Positions 1 through 15,883 of a DNA stretch of 64,000 bases are shown here, piece by piece (the first letter of the stretch is position 1; each line of letters opens with the position of its first letter). The DNA is from Phragmites australis (lineage: Eukaryota > Streptophyta > Magnoliopsida > Poales > Poaceae), in the NCBI RefSeq assembly GCF_958298935.1, contig NC_084943.1, positions 1,064,001 to 1,128,000 of the forward strand, in the 5' to 3' direction. A program made the position numbers and the translations under genes. The notes beneath the pieces were generated by a model. That model had not been told where the DNA came from. It worked only from the letters and a program-made list of their open reading frames with translations, and made no database searches.

Positions 1-295
1 GAGTGGTGTTAGAAAACTTAAATTAGTCCCCACATAAGTTATCTGGTAATCAGTTTCAGATGTTACTTGGAAAATATGGCAAACGATGTGTGCAATGTCC
101 TGTTGTCACAGCAGTCCTATTAAAATTAAAACGTTTTGTAGAATCACTGGGTTGGAATCAAGCACTATCCATTCACGGACTCCATTATATTTGCAAACTA
201 ATGGCTAACATCTGTGTTACAAATTAGTAGGCCAAAAGCTGAGTAAGACAAAGAACCAAGGAAAAAAGGTTAGCTGCCCTATAATCAGTTTGCAG

Positions 296-2046
<1,751 letters not shown>

Positions 2047-2154
2047 CTATGAGCAGCAGCAGTGAGGAAGAGCTGTAGAGGAAAGACAGGTGGTGTGTGT
2101 GCTTGGCATGAGAGGCTTTGCTTGCTTTTTCAATGGTGTGGGTGTGGCTGAGTT

Positions 2155-2164
2155 CATATATATA
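2155..2164 (-). promoter_or_regulatory. Putative TATA box of the response-regulator gene
   Basis: The minus strand reads TATATATATG about 180 bp upstream of the start codon at 1974, which would leave a 5' UTR of roughly 150 nt. The position and the lack of a competing ATG in the short leader make it a reasonable core promoter. No transcript start can be seen directly. Confidence 0.5.
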
Positions 2165-2199
2165 CAAGAGTGTGGAACGATTCCGGGAGCTATGAGGAA

Positions 2200-4541
2200 A
2201 GAAGGAAAGTGAATAGAGAAAATAGGTGTGATGACTGAGAAAATCCCAGCTCACGGAAAGTAAGATCCTCGTCAGATTTCCTCCAAATCTTGCCAGGAAT
2301 TGACTCCACGATAGAAATAGAATAGACCCGGCCACAACCAACAGCATCATCAGCCCCTCTGTATTCTGGAGCAGGCAGGCCGAAGGGTCCACCATTTTCT
2401 TCTGCTCCCTCGCCCTTCTCCTGCTGCCATTTGGATTTGGCTTCATTTTTCCGTTCCTGGGTTGTCCTCTTGTTGGCTGACCTGAAAGGATGAAAGATAC
2501 GGATCGTTTTGGCGATTTGGTAAAGCTTAGTTATGCAGGTGTTGCCTCCACATTGTTTCTTTGTTTTTGTTTTGTATTTTTTTTCTCTGTTGTTTGGAGT
2601 GGAGGTGTTGCCTCCAGTAGTCACGTCTTGGATCACAACTGACTATAGTCCTAGCATCAGCATGTATAAGTTAGTATCACAAATGACATGACACATGCCC
2701 ATTCAGTATATCATGCAGAGTTGAGCGACCCACAGCAAAGAATCAACTGTAGTAGTAATTTAAAATGCCAAGCAGCGAAATCCTCTGATTTGGATCACCC
2801 TTGCTGGCACCACTGCCTGCCACACCAACCTCGAAATCCAGCTGATTCCTCGAAATCCAGCTGATTTCCTCGGTTGCTACCAACTCTCCTCTGCCAAATC
2901 TCCGAGATGCTGCTAATCGTGCACCAATGCGGATAGCAACGAGTTGTGCTACAACTGCTGAGATATGGAGGAGAAAGAAGCAGCCACCCACCTGGAGAAT
3001 CCGGAGGCGTGGATTTCCCTGTGCCGGCGATACGCTCCGGATTCCCAACACTTGCCTCCTCGCGTCTCATTTCGCTTTCGCTTTCGCTTTACTTGAAATC
3101 TGATTACATGTTCTAAAATTGACTAACTTTTAATAATATATTCGAAGTTGATCATCATTTAATCATATATCTCACGTAAACTAGTTTGTAATAAAATTTA
3201 ACTCCACCTCTCTTGTCCAATATAATCAATTTTCCCTTTCCTGGACCCTGACCTGTTCCATGTGGATTTGGAAGCTACAAGGCGTGGAAGACAACTCTGA
3301 ATCATCATCGCGTTGCATGGCATGGACTCGGGCTTCCTCGGTTGCCGCGGATCAAGGAGATCGGTGGCTTGAACGTTAGCTTCAGGAGACAGGCTCGACA
3401 GGGAACGTGTAGCTGTTCCTGCCGTTCCTGAAGAACACAAATGGTTTGCAAGCCACCGCACAGCCCAACTAAAGCCTTTTGTAGCCACCTCGATTGCATT
3501 ACAAGGGCCCGTCTTACCGTCATAGCCCACTGGGGCATTTGAGGCTGAATCCACACCCGAATTTTAGACCATCCATCAAGTTGATCCAACGGCCCTGATC
3601 TACCCACCGCTCGCAGGCGCTGCCTCCAACGCCGTCAAGCCACCTTGGGCGACCTTCTTCACCGCGCCCTCACCTCTGCCCCACCCTTCTTCCTCATCAT
3701 CGGTGGCTCTCTGCTGCCGCCTTCCACTGCCGCGCTAGCCCGGCTTGCCATGTTGTTGTCATGACATCCCCGTTCCGACATTGCCCAACCGATGGTCCTC
3801 CGCCTCCTACAATCAGTGACGTTCCCGCCTTCGCTTCCACCACCACTGCCGGATTGGTCTGCCGACGTGGTCTTCCCTCTAAGCCTTGCTGTAGTTGCAG
3901 TGGGGAGCTTGGTCCAAAACTTAGCATAAGCCAAAAAGGGACTGTCGTAGCATGAGTTGAAGAATGGGCTGTTAGCAGAGACAAATTTTAGGCTGTAGCT
4001 ATTTTAATAATGGATTGAAGCTTTTTTGTTGGGTCAGGGCCACGGCCCACCTTAGCCGCGACGAAGCTCCGCCCCTGTGTAGTTGGAAACGAAGCACCCG
4101 AGCGTGAGGAGCTTGACTAAAACACTCGAGTGCAATTCATCATTTCCGCATGAGAAACAACCCTATATTGCGATCGCGAGTTTGCAACGCGATGAAAAGA
4201 TTGGCATGCCGATACATGTACACGTTCTGCTACACATTGGTTGGTGGTGCAACTGCGTTTCCCTACAATGCAGTTGATTGTCGAGATCAAAACTAACTCG
4301 AAGAAGAAAATCTTCAAAGGACGAACAGAGCAGCAAAAAAGAAGAGAAATGTATATCCAGCGGAAAACAAGGACCGTCCTATCCGTAGGGCGACCTATAG
4401 TTTCTTACTGGTCAGCATGGTCCAACAAGGCCCATTATCGTCAAATAGGCCAACCCACACAACCAGGTATTTATCATTTTTTTTCTAGTCATCATAACTA
4501 ATTCATGGTTTTACTATATCAATGTCATTTTCTTCATATAT
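2200..4541. other. Intergenic DNA upstream of the response regulator, no gene recognised
   Basis: Several open frames exist on both strands (for example 2743-3070 minus and 3659-3984 minus), but none has a recognisable domain, consistent codon use or homology I can name. A 17-bp direct repeat (CGAAATCCAGCTGATT...) occurs at about 2829-2866, and a short CTTTCG repeat lies near 3068-3090. The stretch about 4020-4085 resembles common grass intergenic repeat debris. Confidence 0.4.
2263..2500. promoter_or_regulatory. Cluster of type-B response-regulator-like motifs (AGATHY)
   Basis: AGATCC (2263-2268), AGATTT (2274-2279), AGATTT on the minus strand (2285-2290) and AGATAC (2495-2500) lie 290-530 bp upstream of the type-A regulator start codon. 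Type-B response regulators bind a core of this form in cytokinin primary-response promoters. Three sites within 30 bp is denser than chance for so degenerate a motif, but function is inferred only. Confidence 0.35.
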
Positions 4542-4790
4542 GCATTTAACATTTTAAAAGACTTGGTTCAACATTTACGAAACCTACTTCAACAATTTGA
4601 GAAAACCGGTTCAACATTTATGTGAAAAAATTGAAATAGTATATCTAATACATTTAAGTAGTTTTTTGTTTCTCATAGGCATTTAATATTTTGAAAAACC
4701 TGGTTAAATATTTGGAAATACCTAGTTCAATAATTTGAAAACACCGGTTCAATATTTTTTGTGAAAATATTGATAATATAATAATCAAAA
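4542..4790. repeat. Two diverged tandem copies of an AT-rich unit of about 137 bp
   Basis: The block beginning GCATTTAACATTTTAAAAG near 4542 recurs near 4678 as GCATTTAATATTTTGAAAA, and both copies continue through the same ordered series of TTCAA-rich phrases to an ACCGGTTCAA core. Divergence is visible but the order is conserved, so this is an old tandem duplication, probably within transposon-derived DNA. No coding sequence is seen. Confidence 0.65.
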
Positions 4791-5484
4791 TGTTGAACTA
4801 GTACATTCAAATTGTTGAATATTTTAAAAAATAAAAAACGAAAAATATATTCATGCTGGATCTCATTTTTTGCATTAATTCTAAATGGCAGCATGATTTA
4901 AATGGAATTAAAAACAAACTTGTGGTTTCACAGAAAAAAATCATTTAAAATTTGAGATTCAAAAGAGATTCTCACCCACCTACACCAACCTCATGCTATC
5001 ACTTGTCCTTAAAACCCAGCCCACGCCCGCTCCACCTCCGGAATGAATCTCAAAGCGCCCTACCCTTAAACTTTCTTCGAACTCGCTAAGGAAATCAGAA
5101 GAAGGCTTGGGCACTTGGCTATCATCAGCCTCGTGCAAGCCAGTTGCTCCAACGGATGAGAGATTTTTCAAAATCTCGCCCAATGATTGGGCCACTGACC
5201 TCACTGGTATGTGGCTGGTCCAAGCACTACCACGGTAACACGTCACGTCATAACTTGTCATCTAATAAATGGGTGAAATTTTATTTCACCTAACGGACGA
5301 CTGTTTTTGATGATTTATTCGCCTGTTGTCGAGGTGATTTGTAAAAATCGCTCAGTGCTGCTGGGGGACAGGAAGCTAGTTCTGTAAATTTTTAAAATGG
5401 CCAACTAGTTCTGCAAATTAAAAAAAGAATAATGTAGAAGAAAAAAAAAACTCGTGTGGCACGTACCATGTAAAGCCATACGAA

Positions 5485-5860
5485 GAAGCTAGTAAATTTG
5501 CATGCCGAATCCTATCCCCACCACTCCACCACATGTGCTCTAATAATTGCTAGTCGATAGAGATAGATTATTGGATATTCATCAAGGATCACACCGGTGA
5601 GTTGTCATATGAATTAAGAAGAACGCCAGTAAAATTGCATGCTAAAATCATATCTAACCAACTATGCTCTTCTAATTTGCAAGTGATAGATCATTGGATT
5701 TTCACGAAGCACCTGCCCATTGTTTTTCAGGAATCTCTCACATATGAATAAGCCAGTAAAAATGCATGCCCTTTTCAATTGCCTGTGAGATGTGACCAGG
5801 GCATTGAATTCTCATGGAGCATCACACCTGCCACTGTTTCCAGTGAATCTCTCAAACGTT
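5485..5860. repeat. Three diverged tandem copies of a unit of about 130 bp
   Basis: Units starting near 5487, 5627 and 5749 share the same order of phrases: GCCAGTAAAA-TGCATGC, then an ATTGGATTTTCA-like phrase, then a CACCTGCC/CACACC segment and GAATCTCTCA. Copies 2 and 3 are closer to each other than to copy 1. There is no gene in the surrounding 4.9-6.3 kb stretch. Confidence 0.6.
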
Positions 5861-6299
5861 CTCACACAAGAGACTCCGCTAGCCCTTCGTTTCACCATCT
5901 GCAAAAAACACTTTTTACATGAGCAAAACTACAGGACCACCATTTCCACGTGGTTTTATAGAGAGAAAAAGTTAAAGTGGGCCCTATTCCCCTATTTCTT
6001 TTTACTCATGAACATTCCTTACCTCTTCCTAGATATGGACGTTGAGCGGTCTGTATATCTACTTAGTTTAACTTTAATTAACTAACTAGTTAATTATTTA
6101 CTGTTCACTAATATGGCCCCACGCCTACAACTACTGTTCGCTAACATGGCCATGCTGCATGCTGCCCCCTACACTAATAGACCCATACTGTGCCATACAT
6201 TACCCTTATGACCAAAGCAACATTGTTTTATTTTATCCGTGATGATCCAACTCCCAACAACTTATATTAAACTCCAAAAATCTCCAATTAATTTTATAA

Positions 6300-6546
6300 A
6301 AAGATTCTCAATTAGACGTATTTTTTTATAAAAAAAGTCAAATCTTATGTACTTTAACTAACATTTAATCAAATTATAAAAATATCTAGTGTATAAAAAT
6401 TATATAACTAGATTTACAATTTAAAATAATTTTATACTATATAGATTTTATAGCTATCAATAATACATTTTATAAGAAAACTATAGTCCAAATTCAACTT
6501 TAATGATCGGAAAAAATAGATATATTATTTTTGAACGGAGAGGGTA
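6300..6546. mobile_element. Stowaway-like MITE (degenerate), copy 1
   Basis: An AT-rich, non-coding segment ends in TTTGAACGGAGAGGGTA, close to the reverse complement of the CTCCCTCCGTTC terminal repeat of Stowaway elements. The internal sequence is shared phrase by phrase with a second copy at 48546-48806 (for example CTAGTGTATAAAA and the ACTATATAG phrase). The left end is too degraded to place exactly. Confidence 0.6.
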
Positions 6547-6938
6547 ATTATGAACCACCTACAATACAAATATCTCAAACACAGTAAGCAAATTCTATAG
6601 GATACTGTTTAGAAAAATTCTCATAAAATCTTATCCATACTATCCATCCCGTAATCCAATAATTAGACTATGGCAAGGGTTTCCCTTCACGGTCTATATT
6701 TTTGTCGTGAAGGTATTTTCGTTCCCTTCAACACTCCAACGGTTTCCCTTCATGATTACCGTTACGAAGGGATTCCTAAGGTCATTTCCTTCCGGACGAG
6801 ATTCTCTTACCTTTCATTCGTGATTCCTCTCGAAGGGAAGCTGTTAAAGATAAGAGAAAATAAAAAAATGAGAACAGAAAAGTGAATCAGAAAAGGAAAA
6901 AAATGAAAAAAAATATAATTGAAGATGATCTTAGATTG

Positions 6939-6945
6939 TATAAAA
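6939..6945 (+). promoter_or_regulatory. Possible TATA box of the CPD gene, upstream of the hAT insertion
   Basis: TATAAAA lies 83 bp before the hAT element. If it is the native TATA box, transcription would start near 6970 and the original leader would be about 57 nt plus the 71 nt now at 8212-8282, with the hAT element in the 5' UTR. This is inferred from spacing only. Confidence 0.4.
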
Positions 6946-7028
6946 TTTACTTGTCCGGACACACCCTACTCAAGCTAGAGGTGTCTAGATTCTCGCATCA
7001 CTCCTCAATCTCACTCCCAGTACCAGAC

Positions 7029-8211
7029 CAGGGTTCAAAAAACCGTCGGTAACCGCTCAAAAATCGCGGTTACCGACCTTCCCGGTCCGGTCCGGTTTCA
7101 AAAACCGCTCGGTAACCGAAATTTGAATTCGAAAAATTCGAAAAAATAAAAAAATTCAAAAAAAATTCAAAAAAAATCTTAAAAAAAACTAGACATAATT
7201 CTAAGAACTTCTGTGATTTTTTTTTCAAAAATAATGTCGTTTGCATCATATTCTATAGGGAGAAAGTTTGAAAAAAATGAAAAAAATTGAAGCGCGCGGC
7301 TCAATTATTAACTCACGTTAAGGAAAAGTGTAACATGCAAACACATATTTTCTTGTATAAAACGTATTTTAAGAGAATCTTTAAAATTGATTTCACTTTA
7401 TTTAGAGTCTTATTAAATTCTCTATGATTTTTACAAAGTTCACAAGCATAAAGTGAATATGTTAAGAAACATCACTGTAATTAATTTTTTCATGTCTACT
7501 ATTATTTTTTCTACGTAAATCATAATATAAATAAGCTAATGAAAGTGGTTTCACTAATTTTTAAGGTGTGATGGGTCAGTTATGAATTAATCTAGTCGCA
7601 ACACATTTACACAATCATGCATGTTACAATAACTAATTCATGAGTTCATATATTTTTAAAAGATATAGGATCATGTAAGAAGACTAACAAAATTAGTTTC
7701 ATGATTTTTGGATTAGCAAAGAGTAAACTATGCATTTACCTTGTTTTAACAAATAAAATTTCTCACAGAAAATTTTGAACTTTTTTATGAGTATAAATAC
7801 TTTTATCATGTAGATCATGTTACAAGGAAGCCAACAAAATTTGTTTTACTTGATTTGAAGCTCGGATGAATTAGTTATTGATTTTACAAGATTGAACCCT
7901 TTTTTAGGTTTTTTGTTGAACTGCGCTGAAATTTGATAAAACCGCTCGATAAATCGAGAAAACCGAGCGGTTACCGACCCAAACCGCTCGGTAACCGACC
8001 GAATCAAAAATGCGAGAAAATCGCTCGGTAACCGACCCAAACCGCTCGGTAACCGACCCAAACCGCTCGGTTACCGAGAGGGCAAAAACATGATTTTTTC
8101 GCAAAAATTTAAAATTTGCCAAATAAATTTTCTCCGATTTTTTTTGAATTTTTAACCGGTAACCGCGGTTATCGCGCATTTTCGGTTACCGCCGGAGCTC
8201 GGTTAACCTTG
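7029..8211. mobile_element. Non-autonomous hAT element (1,183 bp) with perfect 8-bp target duplication
   Basis: The element starts CAGGGTTCAAAAAACCG and ends CGGTTAACCTTG, imperfect inverted ends of hAT type. It is flanked on both sides by TACCAGAC (7021-7028 and 8212-8219), the 8-bp duplication hAT transposases make. The interior is AT-rich and non-coding, but both ends are packed with subterminal CGGTAACCG motifs, including a run of AACCGCTCGGTAACCGA-like units at about 7940-8080. No transposase is present, so it must have been moved by one encoded elsewhere. The right end is 71 bp before the CPD start codon. Confidence 0.9.
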
Positions 8212-8282
8212 TACCAGACACGCGCACGAGCAAGCGCTCCGCTCCCCACCCAACCAAAGCCAAACTGCACACGGCCACGGCC

Positions 8283-11077
<2,795 letters not shown>

Positions 11078-11479
11078 CCTCATATCAGTTTCCAGTTGCG
11101 CTTATCTTCAAAGCAAGATCAAGCATAGATAAAGGAAGAGGAAAACTTGTCGCTCGTAATTAGTGTATTTCTCTCTTTTTTATACTTTCTCTATCTGTAA
11201 CTTGGCACAGTATAGCATTTAACAAACTCGTGTGGCTTGTAAAATGACCCAAACTGCTGTGCATACTGGTTACGGATAACATTTTGTCGTGTGTTTGGCT
11301 ATTCTAAGATCTAGCAAAAATCGTGCTAGTGGTGTATATCACCGTCCTAAATGATGTGATGGAGTACAATTCAGACGATGCTGTTCTATCAGCAATGGGA
11401 AGGAGGTCACATGACATCTCCACTCCTAGATTGTTGACAATCTTTGTCAAGCACATCACTATCAACTGTTGTCTGTAAG

Positions 11480-12045
11480 TTTATGTTCATCTGCAACTAG
11501 GTATAATGGAAAGATCGTACGCTCTGTTCCAGTCTCCACAGCATACATCTATTGCAAAATTTCTGCCCCATAAGTGTAGACTTCCAATAGCGTGTGCATG
11601 ACCCTAAAGTATTTGATCAGAACAGCTATACACATTGAAGAGGACCGTGCTTTCATTGATCCATTGTACATGGCTTGCTATTGCACACTTGAAGGGCCCA
11701 AAACATTGCTCAAGCTACCCAGTAAACTGCAGTAATTGCATCAGAAACTGAGTTTTATTAGTCTGAAAATATTTGTGTATCTGTCAGTAGGTGCAATACA
11801 ACCGATCGAGATTGTATGCAGGGTTTTCAGACTCTATAGGATGCATGTATTGCCAAGTTTTTCCTCCATAGCTTTAGACTTGCAGTAGCAATGTGCATGA
11901 CAGCATGAGCCTACAGCACATAATCTGAAAGGACTGTGCAAGTGCAGTAAGCCACTATACATGGTCAGTTGCGTACTAGAAGAGCCAGCAGCATTTCTCA
12001 GGAAAGCTGCCCAGTGAACAATAGAGGCAGCAGAAACTGACCCGT
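11480..12045. repeat. Diverged direct duplication of about 290 bp downstream of CPD
   Basis: The segment about 11480-11760 recurs, diverged, at about 11775-12045. Shared ordered phrases include a GCATGTATTGC/CATCTATTGC core, TTTAGACTTGCAGTAG versus GTAGACTTCCAATAG, ATACATGG, and a GCAGAAACTGA-like end. No convincing ORF runs through either copy. It could be an old non-coding transcript, a gene relic or transposon debris. Confidence 0.6.
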
Positions 12046-13862
<1,817 letters not shown>

Positions 13863-14130
13863 TTCATATGGTTGCCGACACATAATTCCAAATGAGCAGC
13901 TACAGTGTATGTATACTCGATCGTCAAGCTAGTGTCAGATTCATATAGCTAGGAACGGATGGATGATGACAATATGGCCTTCGTCAAACCAACAAACATC
14001 CACAAACGAGCCAAAAATTGAAGCATGCATATCGACGAAGAATCATGCCTTTTCCATGCATGAACCAGCTAGTCTTGTAGTACGGCGTACACTCCCTAAA
14101 GCTAGCACGAATCACGCAGATGATCGATCG

Positions 14131-14420
14131 TCATCCCAGGCGCGCTGCATCTGCGTGTTCCTCCTCCTCGGCCTCGGTGGGCAACTTGAAGCTGCAGGGC
14201 CGGCTGATGGAGGGCCAGTCGACGATGCAACCCTCTCATGGAAGAAGTCGTGCGAGCGCGGCATCGTCCTGAGAGTGTCGCCCGCCTCGTAGCCCTCCTG
14301 GCACACCGCGCACCAGTAGTGCTCCTTCCCCCCACCGTCGTCAAAGGCATGCAGGCCCGCCATGGCGATGGCGCTGGCCGAGGCCGGCACCGGCACGCCG
14401 CCGAAGCCGCGGTTCCTGTG
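14131..14420 (-). pseudogene. RING-H2 zinc-finger pseudogene
   Basis: The minus strand encodes the first half of a RING-H2 finger, WCAVCQEGYEAGD followed by LRTMPRSHDFFHE, and then, after a one-base frame change near 14235, the second half beginning CIVDW and ending KLPTEAEEEHADAARLG with a stop at 14131. The third zinc ligand is lost (the expected C of the CSH motif is R), and the final CPLC pair is reduced to a single PC. Two broken zinc sites plus the frameshift make an active E3 ligase very unlikely. The relatives would be the ATL-like RING-H2 ubiquitin ligases that are abundant in grasses. No upstream exon was recognised. Confidence 0.75.
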
Positions 14421-14619
14421 ACGGACTCGAAGCTGAAAAGCAAACGGATACAGGTGACGAGCCCGCAGAAGCGGCGCTCCATCCGTCTCCTGTTGCGGCT
14501 GCGGTTGTTGGCAATGGCTAGTCGTCGTGCACCTCCACGCAGAGGTGGACAGGCAGTCAAAATGCAGGGGAGACGGGGCAGTCGAGATGTGATCGATTCA
14601 CGGAGAGTGGGGTCGGAGT

Positions 14620-15729
14620 CAGATCATTTCTTTTATATAGAAATTATACGTCACTTTATTGATTAACATAAAAAATACGAAAGCAAATCTTATAGGCCTT
14701 TTTTTTTTCGAAAAACTTTTTCTCTTATAATAACACATGTCTACTTACTCTCTTCTTTTTAAACTAACCATTAAATCATAAGATAGATGGTATGGATAAG
14801 ATCTAGTAAGAATCTTTCTAGACATAATTCTACAAAATTTACTTCTAGAAGTACAATGTAAGGGTCTAAGAGTTTCAAAACCAAACATGAAGACCACGAT
14901 TTAACAAAAGAGCGGTCCTAACAAGCTGAAGTACTTCTTTGTTTGAATTTATATCTTTATAAATAAAAATGGTTTCCTGAAAGGACGACCGTCGATTTTT
15001 AATCTCACCTCAGAAGTCGGATCAATTGATGCTGTCCCCGCCGGTTAGCGTATCTGGGCTGGGCTAGGTTGGAGATCGGATCACCACTGTTAGGCTCGTC
15101 CCTTCCTAGTCCAATCTGCAACGGGCCCGCTTGTGCCTTGCTTCCAAAAGAGATCCACTCGCATTCGGCTGACTCCACCGCGTGCCACTCAGGCTTTGCC
15201 TCCACTGCCACTGTGAATCCTAACAACCGTTGGTTTTGGATGCACGACAAGGCTACATTTCGCACCGCGGTGGCTTTTCAAAAACACTTCTTCTTGTTCT
15301 AGATTTGGATGTGGTAGTTAGTTGGAAGTATTTTTTAGTCCGTAGAAGTAATAGACTAATAGTATATGTTTGATAGAGTTTTAGCTGTAAATTTTTTTAG
15401 AGCTGAGTACCTCTTTTTAAAAATTTGTGGGTCTACAGCTGGGTACATCTTTTTAGTTGCTGGTGCAACATTGCCCGCGCCCTAGTCGGCGGCAAGAGTG
15501 TGCGGCCTTGATGCTACCTTTGGTCGCGGTGGCATTCTCTGCCGTCAGCCTAGTCACGAGCGTGGTCACCGCAGGCACGTCGCTGACGACACGATAGGAT
15601 GAGTCGACGTAGAGGGCTAACGCTTAGAGGCCCGACGTCACGTAGTAGCTGCCCAGCATGCCACATAGCTAGTTGAGAGCTGTTTTTGCGTCGGCTTTGG
15701 CGCCACATAACACGAAGACAATGAATAAA
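14620..15729. other. Intergenic DNA with no recognisable gene
   Basis: Mixed AT-rich sequence with short frames on both strands (for example 15005-15265 minus and 15550-15813 minus). None shows a domain or gene-like structure. It marks the change from the gene island to the transposon pile. Confidence 0.4.
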
Positions 15730-15883
15730 CACTACTACATAACAGAATATCAATACCGATTCAAAACTAGCATCACTACTAGTTTTGAAACTGACAGTGA
15801 TAGTAAGTATCATTGTTGGTTCAAGCCTTAACCCGACAGTGATAACTCAACTATCAATTTCGGTTCTAACCTTGAACTGGTGA
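15730..15883 (+). mobile_element. CACTA-like terminal fragment
   Basis: The segment opens CACTACTACATAACAG and continues with repeated phrases of the type CCGATTCAAAACTAG and GACAGTGATA, the subterminal pattern of non-autonomous CACTA elements in grasses. It is interrupted after GGTGA at 15883 by a Gypsy solo LTR and resumes at 19076. The other terminus was not found. Confidence 0.6.

Noticed and set aside
2743..3070. Possible small minus-strand gene (about 91-102 codons) with a GTGGGT donor
   Set aside because: No domain, no credible second exon, and two overlapping frames of similar length; support is too weak to call.
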